A stretch of DNA of 64,000 nt from Natrarchaeobaculum sulfurireducens (lineage in GTDB: Archaea; Halobacteriota; Halobacteria; Halobacteriales; Natrialbaceae): contig NZ_CP024047.1 in NCBI RefSeq assembly GCF_003430825.1, forward strand, positions 1,426,001 to 1,490,000, given 5' to 3'. The position numbers and the translations under genes are program-made. The notes below the pieces were generated by a model that did no database searches, was not told the origin of the DNA, and was given only the letters and a program-made list of their open reading frames with translations. Below are positions 34,798 to 43,769 of the stretch, one piece after another. Within the stretch, counting starts at the first letter, position 1; every line of letters begins with the position of its first letter.

Positions 34798-35634
34798 ATG
34801 GAGCGGATGCCTCTCGGGGTCTCTCGACTCGACGGGATGGTCGGTGGCGGCGCGCCTGCCGGAAGCGTCGTCTTGCTCGCCGGCGAGTCGGGTGCTGGTG
34901 CTCGAGAGTTCTGTTATACGAGCGCCGTCATGAACGGCCTCGCCGCGACCGACCACGAACTGTTCGACCTCCACTACGGCGAACTCGAGTCAGAAGCGGT
35001 GCTTCCCGACCGAATCCACTATCTCTCGTTTACCGACGAGCGCCGGGCTGTGACGAACGAGATGTCGATCGTCATGGACGGCGAACTCGTCCGCGGCGGG
35101 ATGGCCGACGTCGAGTTCGTCGAACTGGCCGACGAGTACTTTCGACTGACGCCGGTGCCGAGTGAGTGGTACGTCGACGGGCCGACGACCATCGCCGACC
35201 TGGACACCAATGCCAGCCGAAGCAACGTTCTGGAGGCGCTTGCGTCGTATCTGAACGAACACGCCGCCGGCAACCTCGTCGTCGTCGATTCACTGACCGA
35301 CCTGGTCGCCGTCGCCGACGACCGGCTCGAGTGGTCCGACCTGACAGTGCTGTTGAAAGGGCTCGCACGCGCCTCTCATCGCTGGGGTGGCGTGATCCTC
35401 TTGCTCGTGAACTCGGAGGTCCTCTCGCCGACCCAGCTCGGTCGGCTCAAAGAAGCCACCGACGGGACGTTCCGCTTCGAGTGGGAAAGCGGCGGGTCAG
35501 AACGCGCCCGCACGCTCGTCGTCGAACAGTTCCGTGGCGTCCTCTCGCGGCTCGAAGACGAGAACATCGTTCAGTTCGAAACCGAGATCCACGACAGCGG
35601 CTTCGACATCAGCAACGTCCGCAAGATCCGGTAG
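34798..35634 (+). CDS. RecA-superfamily (RAD55/KaiC-like) protein with altered Walker A
   Basis: A 278-residue protein with the KaiC/RAD55 layout: LGVSRLDGMVGGGAPAGSVV, then the P-loop position GESGAGAREF (residues 29-38), and a Walker B-like NLVVVDSLTD. In haloarchaea these are often called HTR-like. The canonical Lys-Thr/Ser of Walker A is replaced by Ala35-Arg36, so ATP hydrolysis is doubtful. It might act as a regulatory partner of an ATPase or sensory protein. A TAAACGG element lies about 25 bases before the ATG. Confidence 0.75.
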   Translation: MERMPLGVSRLDGMVGGGAPAGSVVLLAGESGAGAREFCYTSAVMNGLAATDHELFDLHYGELESEAVLPDRIHYLSFTDERRAVTNEMSIVMDGELVRGGMADVEFVELADEYFRLTPVPSEWYVDGPTTIADLDTNASRSNVLEALASYLNEHAAGNLVVVDSLTDLVAVADDRLEWSDLTVLLKGLARASHRWGGVILLLVNSEVLSPTQLGRLKEATDGTFRFEWESGGSERARTLVVEQFRGVLSRLEDENIVQFETEIHDSGFDISNVRKIR

Positions 35635-35675
35635 GATCACTCGAGTCGCGGGCCGACGGCGATCGTGGCAACAAT

Positions 35676-35682
35676 CCTTATC
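35676..35682 (+). promoter_or_regulatory. TATA box of the coiled-coil zinc protein gene
   Basis: CCTTATC is centred about 28 bases before the ATG at 35708, which decides this start against a long upstream frame that overlaps the previous gene. Confidence 0.5.
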
Positions 35683-35707
35683 AGCCGTTCGATCCAATCT
35701 TCGTCAA

Positions 35708-36580
35708 ATGGTCGGCGAGGATCAGGATGGGGGAGGAGTATCGTTCGCTCTCCCGGCCGACGTCGACGACTGGATCGCACAGACGGCCGCCGAGCGCGGC
35801 GAAACGCGCGAGGAAACCTGCCAGCGGCTGCTGACGGCTGCACACGCCGTCGCCACCGACGACGGCACCGTCACGACCGACCCGGACGCGTTCGAGCAGT
35901 TCGAACGAGACCTCGAGGACCAGCGCGAGGAGTTTCTCGACCTGATCGAAGACGTCCGATCGCGCGTGATCCAGGTCAAACGCGAGGCCGACACCAAGGC
36001 ACCGGCCGACCACGATCACACGTCCTACGTGAGCGACGACGACCTCGAGGCGGTAAGGGCGGAACTGGACCGACTCGAACGGCGACTCGAGGCCGGCTTC
36101 GACGACTTCGAGGGCGTACTCGAGCACCTCCTCGACCGGGCCGACGATATCGACGAGCGCGCGTCAATCCTCGGGAGTGCGCTGCTCGAAGTCCGTGATC
36201 GACAGGAGATGATCCTCGAACGCGAACAGGCTCGAGCGACGGTCGAACAGCTCAAACTCGCCGCCTCGCAGCTAGGTGTTCGGTCGGCGACCTGTGACGA
36301 GTGCGGGACGAGCGTCGACGTCTCGATGTTGACCGCACCCGAGTGTCCGGCCTGTGCGAGTTCGATCGCCGACGTCGAGTCGAAGTCCTCGTTTTTCGGC
36401 TCGCACACGCTCGTGACCGGGACGCCGCCGGCGCTCGAGGGTGACGTCGGCGATGCCGTCGCCTCGTCGGTTGACCTGACGCGAGTCGAGACCGGCTCCA
36501 CCGTGTCCGCGGACGCCGACGCCGACGGCGACGGCGACGGCCCATCGGATTCGTCGCCGTCGACGGAGGCGTCGCGATGA
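35708..36580 (+). CDS. coiled-coil protein with RHH-like start and zinc knuckles
   Basis: A 290-residue acidic protein. Residues about 12-45 (FALPADVDDWIAQTAAERGE) resemble a ribbon-helix-helix motif of CopG type. A long coiled coil spans about 55-195. CDECGTSVDVSMLTAPECPAC near 197-217 forms a zinc ribbon, and the tail is rich in Asp, Ala and Ser. No known function. It overlaps the next gene by 4 bases, so the two are co-expressed. Confidence 0.7.
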   Translation: MVGEDQDGGGVSFALPADVDDWIAQTAAERGETREETCQRLLTAAHAVATDDGTVTTDPDAFEQFERDLEDQREEFLDLIEDVRSRVIQVKREADTKAPADHDHTSYVSDDDLEAVRAELDRLERRLEAGFDDFEGVLEHLLDRADDIDERASILGSALLEVRDRQEMILEREQARATVEQLKLAASQLGVRSATCDECGTSVDVSMLTAPECPACASSIADVESKSSFFGSHTLVTGTPPALEGDVGDAVASSVDLTRVETGSTVSADADADGDGDGPSDSSPSTEASR

Positions 36581-37035
36581 CACAACGCGACGACGAAATT
36601 CGCAGCGACGAAGACAGAGCGGACAGCGAAACCCGAGAACGCGGCGACGACGGAGCAAACGGCGGCGACGAGGTCGCCAGTCCGCTAGCCGATCTCGCCG
36701 GGCGGGTCGCCGAACACGAGGCACGCTCGAGCACGGACGATTCCATCGACGAGCTGTTCGATCGGGAGGCCGTCACCGAGATCGATAGCGACCGCCTCTG
36801 GGAGCGCCTCGAGAACGGGGAAGCGCCCGAGCCGGGTCCAGACGAGCGTGAGCGCGATGTCCGTGAGATCGACGCCCATCGGTACTGCCACCAGTGTGAA
36901 CACTTCGCCGAGCCACCCCAGGTCGGCTGTACGCGAGACGGGACCGAGATACTCGAGTTGACGGCCCTCGAGCGGTTTCGCGTCGTCGACTGTCCGGTCG
37001 TCCGCGAGGACGAAGAGCTCGAACGGGAGTACTGA
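36577..37035 (+). CDS. acidic hypothetical protein with a C-terminal cysteine motif
   Basis: A 152-residue protein. The N-terminal half is charged and probably disordered. The C-terminal half holds YCHQCEHFAEPPQVGCTRDG and VVDCPVV, which could form a Cys-rich metal site. The start overlaps the preceding coiled-coil gene by 4 bases, so the pair is translationally coupled. TFS follows 54 bases later. No family with known function is recognised. Confidence 0.65.
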   Translation: MTQRDDEIRSDEDRADSETRERGDDGANGGDEVASPLADLAGRVAEHEARSSTDDSIDELFDREAVTEIDSDRLWERLENGEAPEPGPDERERDVREIDAHRYCHQCEHFAEPPQVGCTRDGTEILELTALERFRVVDCPVVREDEELEREY

Positions 37036-37089
37036 TCGGCTGCACGACGAGACCTGAGTATTTTTGCCGTCCACCGTCTACGAATTAGT

Positions 37090-37419
37090 ATGCAATTTTG
37101 CGACGAGTGCGGCTCGATGATGAAAGCCGACGGTGATCGAATGGTCTGTGCGAGCGACGACTGCGGTGCCTCGATCGAACGGGACCGAGAGCGTGAGGAC
37201 GCCTTCGTCACGACGGAGGCCCAGACCAACGCCGACGTGATCGAATCGAGCGAGGACGCGAACTTCGAGGGGAAACCGAAGTCGACCGACGTGGTCTGTG
37301 ATGAGTGTGGCACCCAGGAGGCGTGGTATACGCTCAAGCAGACGGCCTCGGCCGACGAACCGCCGACGCGGTTTTTCAAGTGCACCGACTGTGGCCACCG
37401 CTGGCGGGAGTACAACTGA
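37090..37419 (+). CDS. tfs: transcription factor S (TFS), RNA cleavage factor
   Basis: A 109-residue homologue of TFIIS and RPB9/RPA12 that restarts backtracked RNA polymerase by stimulating transcript cleavage. The N-terminal zinc ribbon uses Cys4, Cys7, Cys20 and Cys25. The C-terminal ribbon uses Cys70, Cys73, Cys98 and Cys101, and its tip carries the catalytic Asp89-Glu90 (QTASADEPPTRFFKC). All key residues are present. A GTATTTTT element lies about 28 bases before the ATG. Confidence 0.95.
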   Translation: MQFCDECGSMMKADGDRMVCASDDCGASIERDREREDAFVTTEAQTNADVIESSEDANFEGKPKSTDVVCDECGTQEAWYTLKQTASADEPPTRFFKCTDCGHRWREYN

Positions 37420-37489
37420 TACGGAACGTTGTGTCGGGTTCCCGACGCGCCTTCTCTCGAATCGCCGGTGGACCGATATCGATGCTGGC

Positions 37490-38854
37490 TCAGTCGTCGT
37501 CGTCCGCTGCCGCCTCGGCGTAGGCCTCGAGATCCGGGGAGGCCAGCGGATGGCGGTCCATCTCGCCGTCTTCGCCGGGGATCGTCCGAGTCTCGAGGAT
37601 GTGCAACTCGTCGTCTTCGTCTTCGCGGTCGACGTCGCCGTCCCACTCGCTGTAGTAGTTACCCAGTTCACGCTCCGGATCGTAGAGGGTGAGGTCGTCG
37701 GCGGGGAACGTCGAGAGGTCGCCGCTGTCGGTCGTGATCCGGACGTCGCCGCCGAGGAACGCGTTCAGGTAGATGTCGGTCGCCGGCGCGCCGTCGATGA
37801 TATAGCGGGTGCTCGAGGGGACGTCGAAGACGTTCAACTCGAAGCGCTCGATGTACGAGCCGTCCTGGTTCGAGCGAACGCTCCCGCGGATCTCCGATTC
37901 GGTGATCGCCACGTCGTAGGAACTCGAGATCGAGATGGCCTGGCTGCTGTCTGGGAACGACTCGATAACACAGCTTTCGACGCGACCGTTGCCGGTGACG
38001 TTCAGGCCGGCGTTGAGTTCACACCGGATCATGGTCATGCTGTTCAAATTCGTCGTTCCCTCGATCGTGCTGTCGAGGACGTACCCTCCCTCGCTCCGAA
38101 GCGCGCCGTCGAACTGACACCGGCGGGCGGTGATCCGTGAGCCGCTGACGTCTGCGCGGAACTGACAGTTCGTCGGCGAGAGTTCGTGTGAGAGTGAGTC
38201 GTTGAACGTCGTCTCGTAGGCATCGACGGGGCCGTCGAACGTACCGTTTATGATACAGTAGTTGACGTCGGACTGGGTCTCGGAGTAGTCGTCTTCGTAC
38301 TCGTCGATCCGGTCGAACGAGACGTCGTCGGGGAGCTCGAGTGTGAGATTCCAGAATCCCGGCGGGCCGTCTTCCGGACGGAATCGCTGTGGGCCGCGGA
38401 CGACGAACGAGTCGGCATCGGGCTTGACGAACTCGATGATCGTCTCCTCGTCGGGATCGCCGACGTACGTGTACGTCTTGATCAGGTCTTCGCCATCGCC
38501 AACCTCGGCGTTGTCGACCTCCGGCTGGAGCGTGTGTGTACCGGGTTCCAAGCCGATGACGTCGCCTGACTCGAGTGCGGCGTAGGCTTCCTGAATCGTC
38601 TCGTAATCGGCGTCGTCGCTCTCGCCGACGACGAAGTCGGGCTCCGGTGCTTCCGGTTCGGTCAACGAGCCTTCCCCATCGCCATCGCCGTCATCATCAC
38701 CGTCGTCGTCATCGTCGCCACCGGTATCACCATCGTTGTCGATCTCTTCGGCCGGCTCGTCGTCTAAACAGCCGGCAAATCCGGCGACGGCGAGCCCTGA
38801 ACCGAGGAGAACCGACCGCCGACGAAGCCGCGTTCCCTCCAGCAATTTTGGCAT
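37490..38854 (-). CDS. Tat-type lipoprotein with predicted right-handed beta-helix
   Basis: A 454-residue secreted protein. RRRSVLLGSGLAVAGFAGC at residues 11-29 is a Tat signal ending in a lipobox cysteine. An Asp/Gly-rich linker covers about 33-70. YETIQEAYAALESGDVIGLEPG starts a pectate-lyase-like domain, and short repeats such as SRITARRCQFDGAL and NGRVESCVIES fit stacked beta-helix turns. No catalytic site is evident, so a surface binding or polysaccharide-related role is only a guess. The ATG at 38854 is fixed by a TATA box 27 bases upstream. Confidence 0.75.
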   Translation of the reverse strand: MPKLLEGTRLRRRSVLLGSGLAVAGFAGCLDDEPAEEIDNDGDTGGDDDDDGDDDGDGDGEGSLTEPEAPEPDFVVGESDDADYETIQEAYAALESGDVIGLEPGTHTLQPEVDNAEVGDGEDLIKTYTYVGDPDEETIIEFVKPDADSFVVRGPQRFRPEDGPPGFWNLTLELPDDVSFDRIDEYEDDYSETQSDVNYCIINGTFDGPVDAYETTFNDSLSHELSPTNCQFRADVSGSRITARRCQFDGALRSEGGYVLDSTIEGTTNLNSMTMIRCELNAGLNVTGNGRVESCVIESFPDSSQAISISSSYDVAITESEIRGSVRSNQDGSYIERFELNVFDVPSSTRYIIDGAPATDIYLNAFLGGDVRITTDSGDLSTFPADDLTLYDPERELGNYYSEWDGDVDREDEDDELHILETRTIPGEDGEMDRHPLASPDLEAYAEAAADDDD

Positions 38855-38877
38855 ACATTCTCCATGTGACGACTGTG

Positions 38878-38884
38878 TAATAAG
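38878..38884 (-). promoter_or_regulatory. TATA box of the beta-helix lipoprotein gene
   Basis: CTTATTA on the minus strand, centred 27 bases before the ATG at 38854. It excludes a much longer frame that begins at 39085. Confidence 0.6.
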
Positions 38885-39019
38885 CCTTGTTCGTCTGAAA
38901 ATTCTGCACAGAGGACGCCCAAGAACTGCGCTCCCGGCAGAATTGCCGACTCCAACACACACTCCATGGACGAGGCCCGGAACGTTCACAACCGTTCGGA
39001 CGAACCGGCCACTAGACGA

Positions 39020-40303
39020 ATGGGCGACGCGTCGCGCTTGCCGGGGGTCGAATGCGAGGACGACGATGAGCGGATCGTCCTCCACGTCGACGCGGACTGC
39101 TTTTATGCCTCCTGCGAACGGCTTCGCGAGTCAGCGCTGCGCGGTGAACCCGTCGTCGTCGGCATGGGCTACGAACCCGGCGAAACCATCGGTGCCGTCG
39201 CCACCGCGAGTTACGAAGCCCGCGAGTTCGGTGTCGAAAGCGCCCAGGCGATCTCCAGTGCGCTCGAGCGACTCCCCAGACGAGCGGCGCTCGAGCCCGA
39301 CGCCGACGACTACGATCCCGAGCTAACGCGCGAGGAGACCGGCTTCTACCGGCCGGTGGACATGGGTTACTACGAGTCGGTCGCCAGCGAGGTCAGCGAG
39401 ATTCTCCACGACTGTGCCGACGTCCTCCGCGAGGTAAGCATCGATGAGGCCTACCTCGACGTCACCGAACGCACGGCCTGGGAGGTCGCCGGCGGCTTCG
39501 CCCGCCACGTCAAAGATCGCATCCGCCGCGAGGTGGGCGTCACGGTCAGCGTCGGCGTTGCCCCGACGATGAGCACCGCCAAGATCGCCAGCGATTTCGA
39601 CAAACCCGACGGGCTGACCGTCGTCGAGCCCGGCGAGATCCGATCGTTCCTCGAGCCGCTCGACGTCGACCTCCTCCACGGCGTCGGCCCCGTCACCGCC
39701 AGAGCACTCCGCGGGATGGGCCTCGAGACGGCGGGCGACGTGGCCGCGGCCGATCCGGAGCCGCTGGTCGACCGCTTCGGCGAGCGCGGCCGGGAGCTAT
39801 ACGACCGCGCTCGAGGCGACGACGATCGCCGCGTCGAACCGAAAGGCGAGCCAAAGAGCTTCTCCCGTGAATCAGCGTTCACAGAGCCAGTCAGCGAGCC
39901 GGAGCCGAAGTACGAGTTGATCGAGACGCTCGCGGCGGCCGTCGCCGACCGCGCCCGCCGTGAGGGTGCGCTCTACCGGACCGTCGGGGTCAAGGCGGTC
40001 TTTCCGCCGTACGACGTCAACACGCGTGAACGGTCCCTTCCTGGGCCGGTCGACGATCCGGCGCTCGTCGAGGAGATCGCTCGAGAGCTCTTCGAGGAGT
40101 TCGACACCGACGCCGTGCGTAAACTCGGCGTCCGGGTGGCGAACCTCGAGTTTGTGGCCGCGGACCAGGCCAGTCTCGATAGCTGGGAAGCGGAGTCTGC
40201 GTCCGTCGAATCGGCCGTCGGCGGGCCGGAAGACGACCCCAAAACCGACGACAACGGAACCGACTGCTCGAGCGGTCAGGCGTCGCTCACCGACTTCTCC
40301 TGA
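39020..40303 (+). CDS. dinB: DNA polymerase IV (Y family)
   Basis: A 427-residue translesion polymerase. HVDADCFYASCERLRE carries the first catalytic acidic residue. GVESAQAISSALERLP, the SIDEAYLDVT motif with the Asp-Glu pair, and SVGVAPTMSTAKIASDFDKPDGL follow in order. The C-terminal little-finger domain ends in QASLTDFS, which looks like a PCNA-binding peptide. The ATG at 39020 is chosen because haloarchaeal homologues begin close to the LPG segment after it; an ATG at 38966 would add 18 residues. Divergent from the lipoprotein gene. Confidence 0.93.
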   Translation: MGDASRLPGVECEDDDERIVLHVDADCFYASCERLRESALRGEPVVVGMGYEPGETIGAVATASYEAREFGVESAQAISSALERLPRRAALEPDADDYDPELTREETGFYRPVDMGYYESVASEVSEILHDCADVLREVSIDEAYLDVTERTAWEVAGGFARHVKDRIRREVGVTVSVGVAPTMSTAKIASDFDKPDGLTVVEPGEIRSFLEPLDVDLLHGVGPVTARALRGMGLETAGDVAAADPEPLVDRFGERGRELYDRARGDDDRRVEPKGEPKSFSRESAFTEPVSEPEPKYELIETLAAAVADRARREGALYRTVGVKAVFPPYDVNTRERSLPGPVDDPALVEEIARELFEEFDTDAVRKLGVRVANLEFVAADQASLDSWEAESASVESAVGGPEDDPKTDDNGTDCSSGQASLTDFS

Positions 40304-40545
40304 GACAACACAGTGTACCGGACTCGGTGCAATCGCCGACCAGGTCGTGGTTGTACACGAACCGACGTCCAGCGGCCAGTATTGACGCACGGGTCTGGGC
40401 AGATCGTGCCGACGACGTCGAGACGGCCGAAACGAATAGGCAACTCGAGTCTAGATACGGGGTCGAACCTCGTGATCCGGCTGGAACAACGAACCTATAA
40501 GATTTCGTCTATAAGTCCGGAGCAACTGACGGTGTCCCCGTTCCC

Positions 40546-42060
40546 ATGACTGACGACTTCTACGACCTTCTCGGCGTTTCTCCCGACGCTTCTCAGCGCG
40601 AGATAAAAGACGCGTACCGCGAGAAGGTACGGCGCTATCACCCCGACGTTAACGACGACGACCGGGCACGGGCGCAGTTCACCGCGATCACGAAAGCCAA
40701 CGAGATCCTGAGCGATCCGGTCGAACGTCGTGCGTACGATCGTCTCGGACATCAGGACTACGTCTCAAAACGAACGAGTGGGATCCCGTCTCCAAGTGTC
40801 TGGACGACCGACGACGAGTCGGACGCAAACGACGCGAACACGGACGACACGACGGCCACCAGTTCGTCGGGCAGAACGCGATCGTCCAGCACCACGCGGT
40901 CGTCCGGTACATCGCGATCGTCCAGCAGTTCGAAGACGAGTCGGTCCTCGAACCGAACGAGCGGGGGCGACTCCGCCTCCGAATCGAATTCGACTGGGCG
41001 TGGCTCTTCCAATCGAACGAGTACGACGAACACGACGAACACGAGGAACACCACGTCGACGGGGACGGGGTCGCAGTCACGAACTCGCTCGAGCGATAGG
41101 AACGAAAGGAAGACGAACACGAGCGAAACGGGAGGGACGAGTCGATCCACGGGCGGACGGACCGGCACCGGCCGGCGGACGTCGACCGGACAGAAGTCGA
41201 CCGGATCGAGTCGAACCGAAACCACCGCGACGGCAACGGGGTCGGCCGCCGGTACGCCTGGGACCGCAACCGCGACTGCTGCCTCGAGCGACGCCGCATC
41301 AGGCGCTGCGGCCGGAAGTTCCGGCACGGGGGCCGTCGGCAGTTCACAGACGTCTCGAGAGCATCGGGCCGACTCGACGGGACTACTGTATGGCGTCGTC
41401 GACTGGTGGCGTCGGCGAAACTTCGCGATGCCGTTACTCTGGAGTTCGTTGCTGGTCTATCTCACCGGCCTCATCCACTTCGGACTCGAAAACGAGTCCG
41501 GGGTCCGGTCGGTGTTGGAACCGCTGGTCGCAGCCGGAATCGCACCGGATCAACTCCTGACAGTGCTCACGAGCAGTCGCTACGGGATCCAGACGCCGAC
41601 CAGTTACGTCGTCGGAGTCGAGCCGGTCGCACCGCCGCTCGACCCTCTCGAGTGGTACCTCGCGCTTGCCGGTATCGTCGCTGGCGCGGTAGTGATCGTG
41701 GGACTCACTCGAGGTACGTGGCGGTCTGAGCCACTGGGTCCGATCACGATCGACGAGACGATCGTGCTCGCGCTCGCGCTGGGACTTTCGACCTGGCTGC
41801 TCGGCGGCCCGTTGCTCGCCGGAGCCATCCTCATGCCGTTTCTCTTCGGCGTGATCGTCCACCACACTCGACGCAGACCCGGCTGGACGCCGTCGTATCT
41901 CTACGTCGTTCCGACGATGGCCCCACTCGCCGGGCTCGCGGTTGACTACGTGGGATACACGACGCTTGCACTCGAGTTGCTCGCGTTCGTCGTCTTGCCG
42001 CTCGCCGGCGGGCTCGCGTTGCCGTTGCGGGCAGCGATCAGGAAGCAGTTCGGTCGGTGA
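40546..42060 (+). CDS. membrane J-domain protein with basic Ser/Thr-rich linker
   Basis: A 504-residue protein. Residues 4-70 form a J domain with the HPD tripeptide at 32-34 (RRYHPDVN), which would stimulate DnaK. Residues about 90-275 are low-complexity Ser, Thr, Arg, Asn and Gly. From about 288 on there are roughly six hydrophobic helices (LLWSSLLVYLTGLIHFG is the first). It lacks the zinc and client-binding domains of DnaJ. It probably recruits DnaK to the cytoplasmic membrane face. Two CTATAAG elements (40494-40500, 40509-40515) lie upstream. Confidence 0.85.
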   Translation: MTDDFYDLLGVSPDASQREIKDAYREKVRRYHPDVNDDDRARAQFTAITKANEILSDPVERRAYDRLGHQDYVSKRTSGIPSPSVWTTDDESDANDANTDDTTATSSSGRTRSSSTTRSSGTSRSSSSSKTSRSSNRTSGGDSASESNSTGRGSSNRTSTTNTTNTRNTTSTGTGSQSRTRSSDRNERKTNTSETGGTSRSTGGRTGTGRRTSTGQKSTGSSRTETTATATGSAAGTPGTATATAASSDAASGAAAGSSGTGAVGSSQTSREHRADSTGLLYGVVDWWRRRNFAMPLLWSSLLVYLTGLIHFGLENESGVRSVLEPLVAAGIAPDQLLTVLTSSRYGIQTPTSYVVGVEPVAPPLDPLEWYLALAGIVAGAVVIVGLTRGTWRSEPLGPITIDETIVLALALGLSTWLLGGPLLAGAILMPFLFGVIVHHTRRRPGWTPSYLYVVPTMAPLAGLAVDYVGYTTLALELLAFVVLPLAGGLALPLRAAIRKQFGR

Positions 42061-42081
42061 CCACCAGTCTTGTGGGTTGTG

Positions 42082-42720
42082 CTAGCCGACCATCGTCGCG
42101 ACGCCTTTGGTCTGACGGTAATCGCGCCCGAGAATCGACTCGAGCCGTGAGACGATGCCTTCGTGATCGGCCGCGTCCCACTCGGACGGGTCCCTGATGG
42201 GGACGACGAGGAAGCCGCGGCCGCGGATCTCCTCGGCGTGCAACGACGACAGATCGAGGGACGCATCGAATCGGTGGCGCTGAGTCGTATATTCACGAAG
42301 CAAGTGATCCGTGGCCCGTTCGCCGACAGGAAGCAGGATGTGTGCATTGATCGCCCGAAGCTCCGCGTCGAAAAAGCGCTCGAGCGTCTCGTAGTCCTCC
42401 GGGGTCGGCTCGTGGCCGTTCGGCAGGGAACACGGGTGAACGTAGCTCAGAAAACAGTTCTCGAGTGTCGGCTCGTCGGCTGGGCCGCTGGCGAAGCCGA
42501 CATCCCGAAGGACCGTCTGAATCGCACGTCCAGCCGCGGTTTCGGTGAACGGGACGCCGGTTCGCTTGCCGCCGTGGACGCCCGGATGGTCGCCGACGAC
42601 GTGGAAATCAGCGTTGGCGTCACCGTAACCGAAGACGGCCGCCCGGTCGCCCGCGGCGCTCCGGTCGAACGGCGGTCTGAGTCCGAACGGATTGGTCATC
42701 CTGTCGGTGACGTTTTTCAC
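42082..42720 (-). CDS. uracil-DNA glycosylase superfamily protein
   Basis: A 212-residue protein of the family 4/5-type UDG superfamily. ADFHVVGDHPGVHGGKRTGVPF corresponds to motif 1 (the GEAPG-type loop of the family), and VYPHPCS-like SYVHPCSLPNG and ILLPVGERATDHLL follow. No Fe-S cysteine set is obvious, so it may be a distinct subgroup. The GTG start at 42720 is supported by a TTATAC box centred 28 bases upstream; an ATG at 42699 would remove seven family-like residues. Confidence 0.75.
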   Translation of the reverse strand: MKNVTDRMTNPFGLRPPFDRSAAGDRAAVFGYGDANADFHVVGDHPGVHGGKRTGVPFTETAAGRAIQTVLRDVGFASGPADEPTLENCFLSYVHPCSLPNGHEPTPEDYETLERFFDAELRAINAHILLPVGERATDHLLREYTTQRHRFDASLDLSSLHAEEIRGRGFLVVPIRDPSEWDAADHEGIVSRLESILGRDYRQTKGVATMVG

Positions 42721-42805
42721 GGCTGAGGGGTTAGGCCAGACAGCGTATAACGGTCGCGATTGCAGGCGACTCCTGCGTCGTCAGCCACACCACCGCTCGA
42801 GACGC

Positions 42806-43504
42806 TCACCGATCGGTTCCGGTGGCACTTTCCGAGGCGTCCGGGTCGGTCACCGACGCGGTCTCGAGTGTGAGCGTCGACTCGATCAACGTCGTCAGCC
42901 CGCGTCGTAACCGCTGGGAAACCGCGGAATCGGAGACGTCGAGTCGATCACCGAGTTCGACGAGGGTCGTCGTTCGGGGAACGTCGAAGTAGCCGAGTTC
43001 GTACGCCTCGACGATGAGATCACGCTGTGGGCGCGTCAGTCCAAACCGACGCTCGAGTGCCGGGCTGACGGCTTCGTGCAACTGAACGAGTTCGATCGGG
43101 ACGTCACGCTCGAGACACTCCGAATAGAACGCAGAGAGGTCCGCTGACGTCGGGAATCGGGCTCGAAGCGTCCACCGATCGGCGGTTCCCACGGCACTGA
43201 TGACGATCGCTTCGTGTCGGCGGATCGCCTCGAACAGACCGTTGACACGGCCGTCCCACTCGAGTTTCAGCAGAACGCTGTCGTCTAGCTCGTCGACGGT
43301 GGTTACGGACGCGACGCTCGAGTTGCTCTCGAGGGTGTCGACGACCGAGCTGGAGATCGATGAAGGAACCCATAAATAGGGGATGATTCCTTCGCTCGTG
43401 GGGACGGTAGTCTCGACGGTGACGGTGTCGTCGGCGTCCGGGTCGACGATCGAGCCCAGCGGAAACGACGCCGCTGGCACTGCAACGGTCGCGATGACGC
43501 TCAT
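42806..43504 (-). CDS. Bat/HTH_10-type transcriptional regulator
   Basis: A 232-residue cytosolic regulator. The N-terminal two-thirds (MSVIATVAVPAASFPLGSIV onward) is the sensor-like region common to these haloarchaeal proteins, and the C-terminal LTRPQRDLIVEAYELGYFDVP with LVELGDRLDVSDSAVSQRLRR is the HTH_10 domain. No cysteine cluster is present, unlike DmsR. The ATG at 43504 is preferred; an in-frame ATG at 43603 adds 33 basic residues and cannot be excluded, since a GGTATAAAC element lies at about 43669-43677. The target genes are unknown. Confidence 0.8.
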   Translation of the reverse strand: MSVIATVAVPAASFPLGSIVDPDADDTVTVETTVPTSEGIIPYLWVPSSISSSVVDTLESNSSVASVTTVDELDDSVLLKLEWDGRVNGLFEAIRRHEAIVISAVGTADRWTLRARFPTSADLSAFYSECLERDVPIELVQLHEAVSPALERRFGLTRPQRDLIVEAYELGYFDVPRTTTLVELGDRLDVSDSAVSQRLRRGLTTLIESTLTLETASVTDPDASESATGTDR

Positions 43505-43769
43505 GAGTTCGATTCGACTGGGAGGTTCCAATCGGACTGCGGTCGGTTTACTATCGGTTCGAGTAGTCTCGGTCGGCTTCGAACGGTACCTCGGACGCCG
43601 CATTCCATGATCGAGTGACGGACGTACATTCTTCGGCAGTTACAAGAAGCAGGTGGTTAGATATCGAAGCCGTTTATACCAACCTCGGTTGTACGTGATT
43701 GCTCGAGGACGCCCATCGAGCGCCCGAAACGAGGACCTCTCAGAACATCGAGCCACTCGAGCGTACCGA

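Noticed and set aside
36252-37646. 464-residue minus-strand frame over the zinc protein and TFS genes
   Set aside because: Arg/Ser-rich shadow that runs across three supported genes on the other strand.
43505-43629. Possible upstream frame (41 codons) ending in an ATGA overlap with the Bat-type regulator
   Set aside because: Basic, no conservation evidence; could equally be the leader of that gene.
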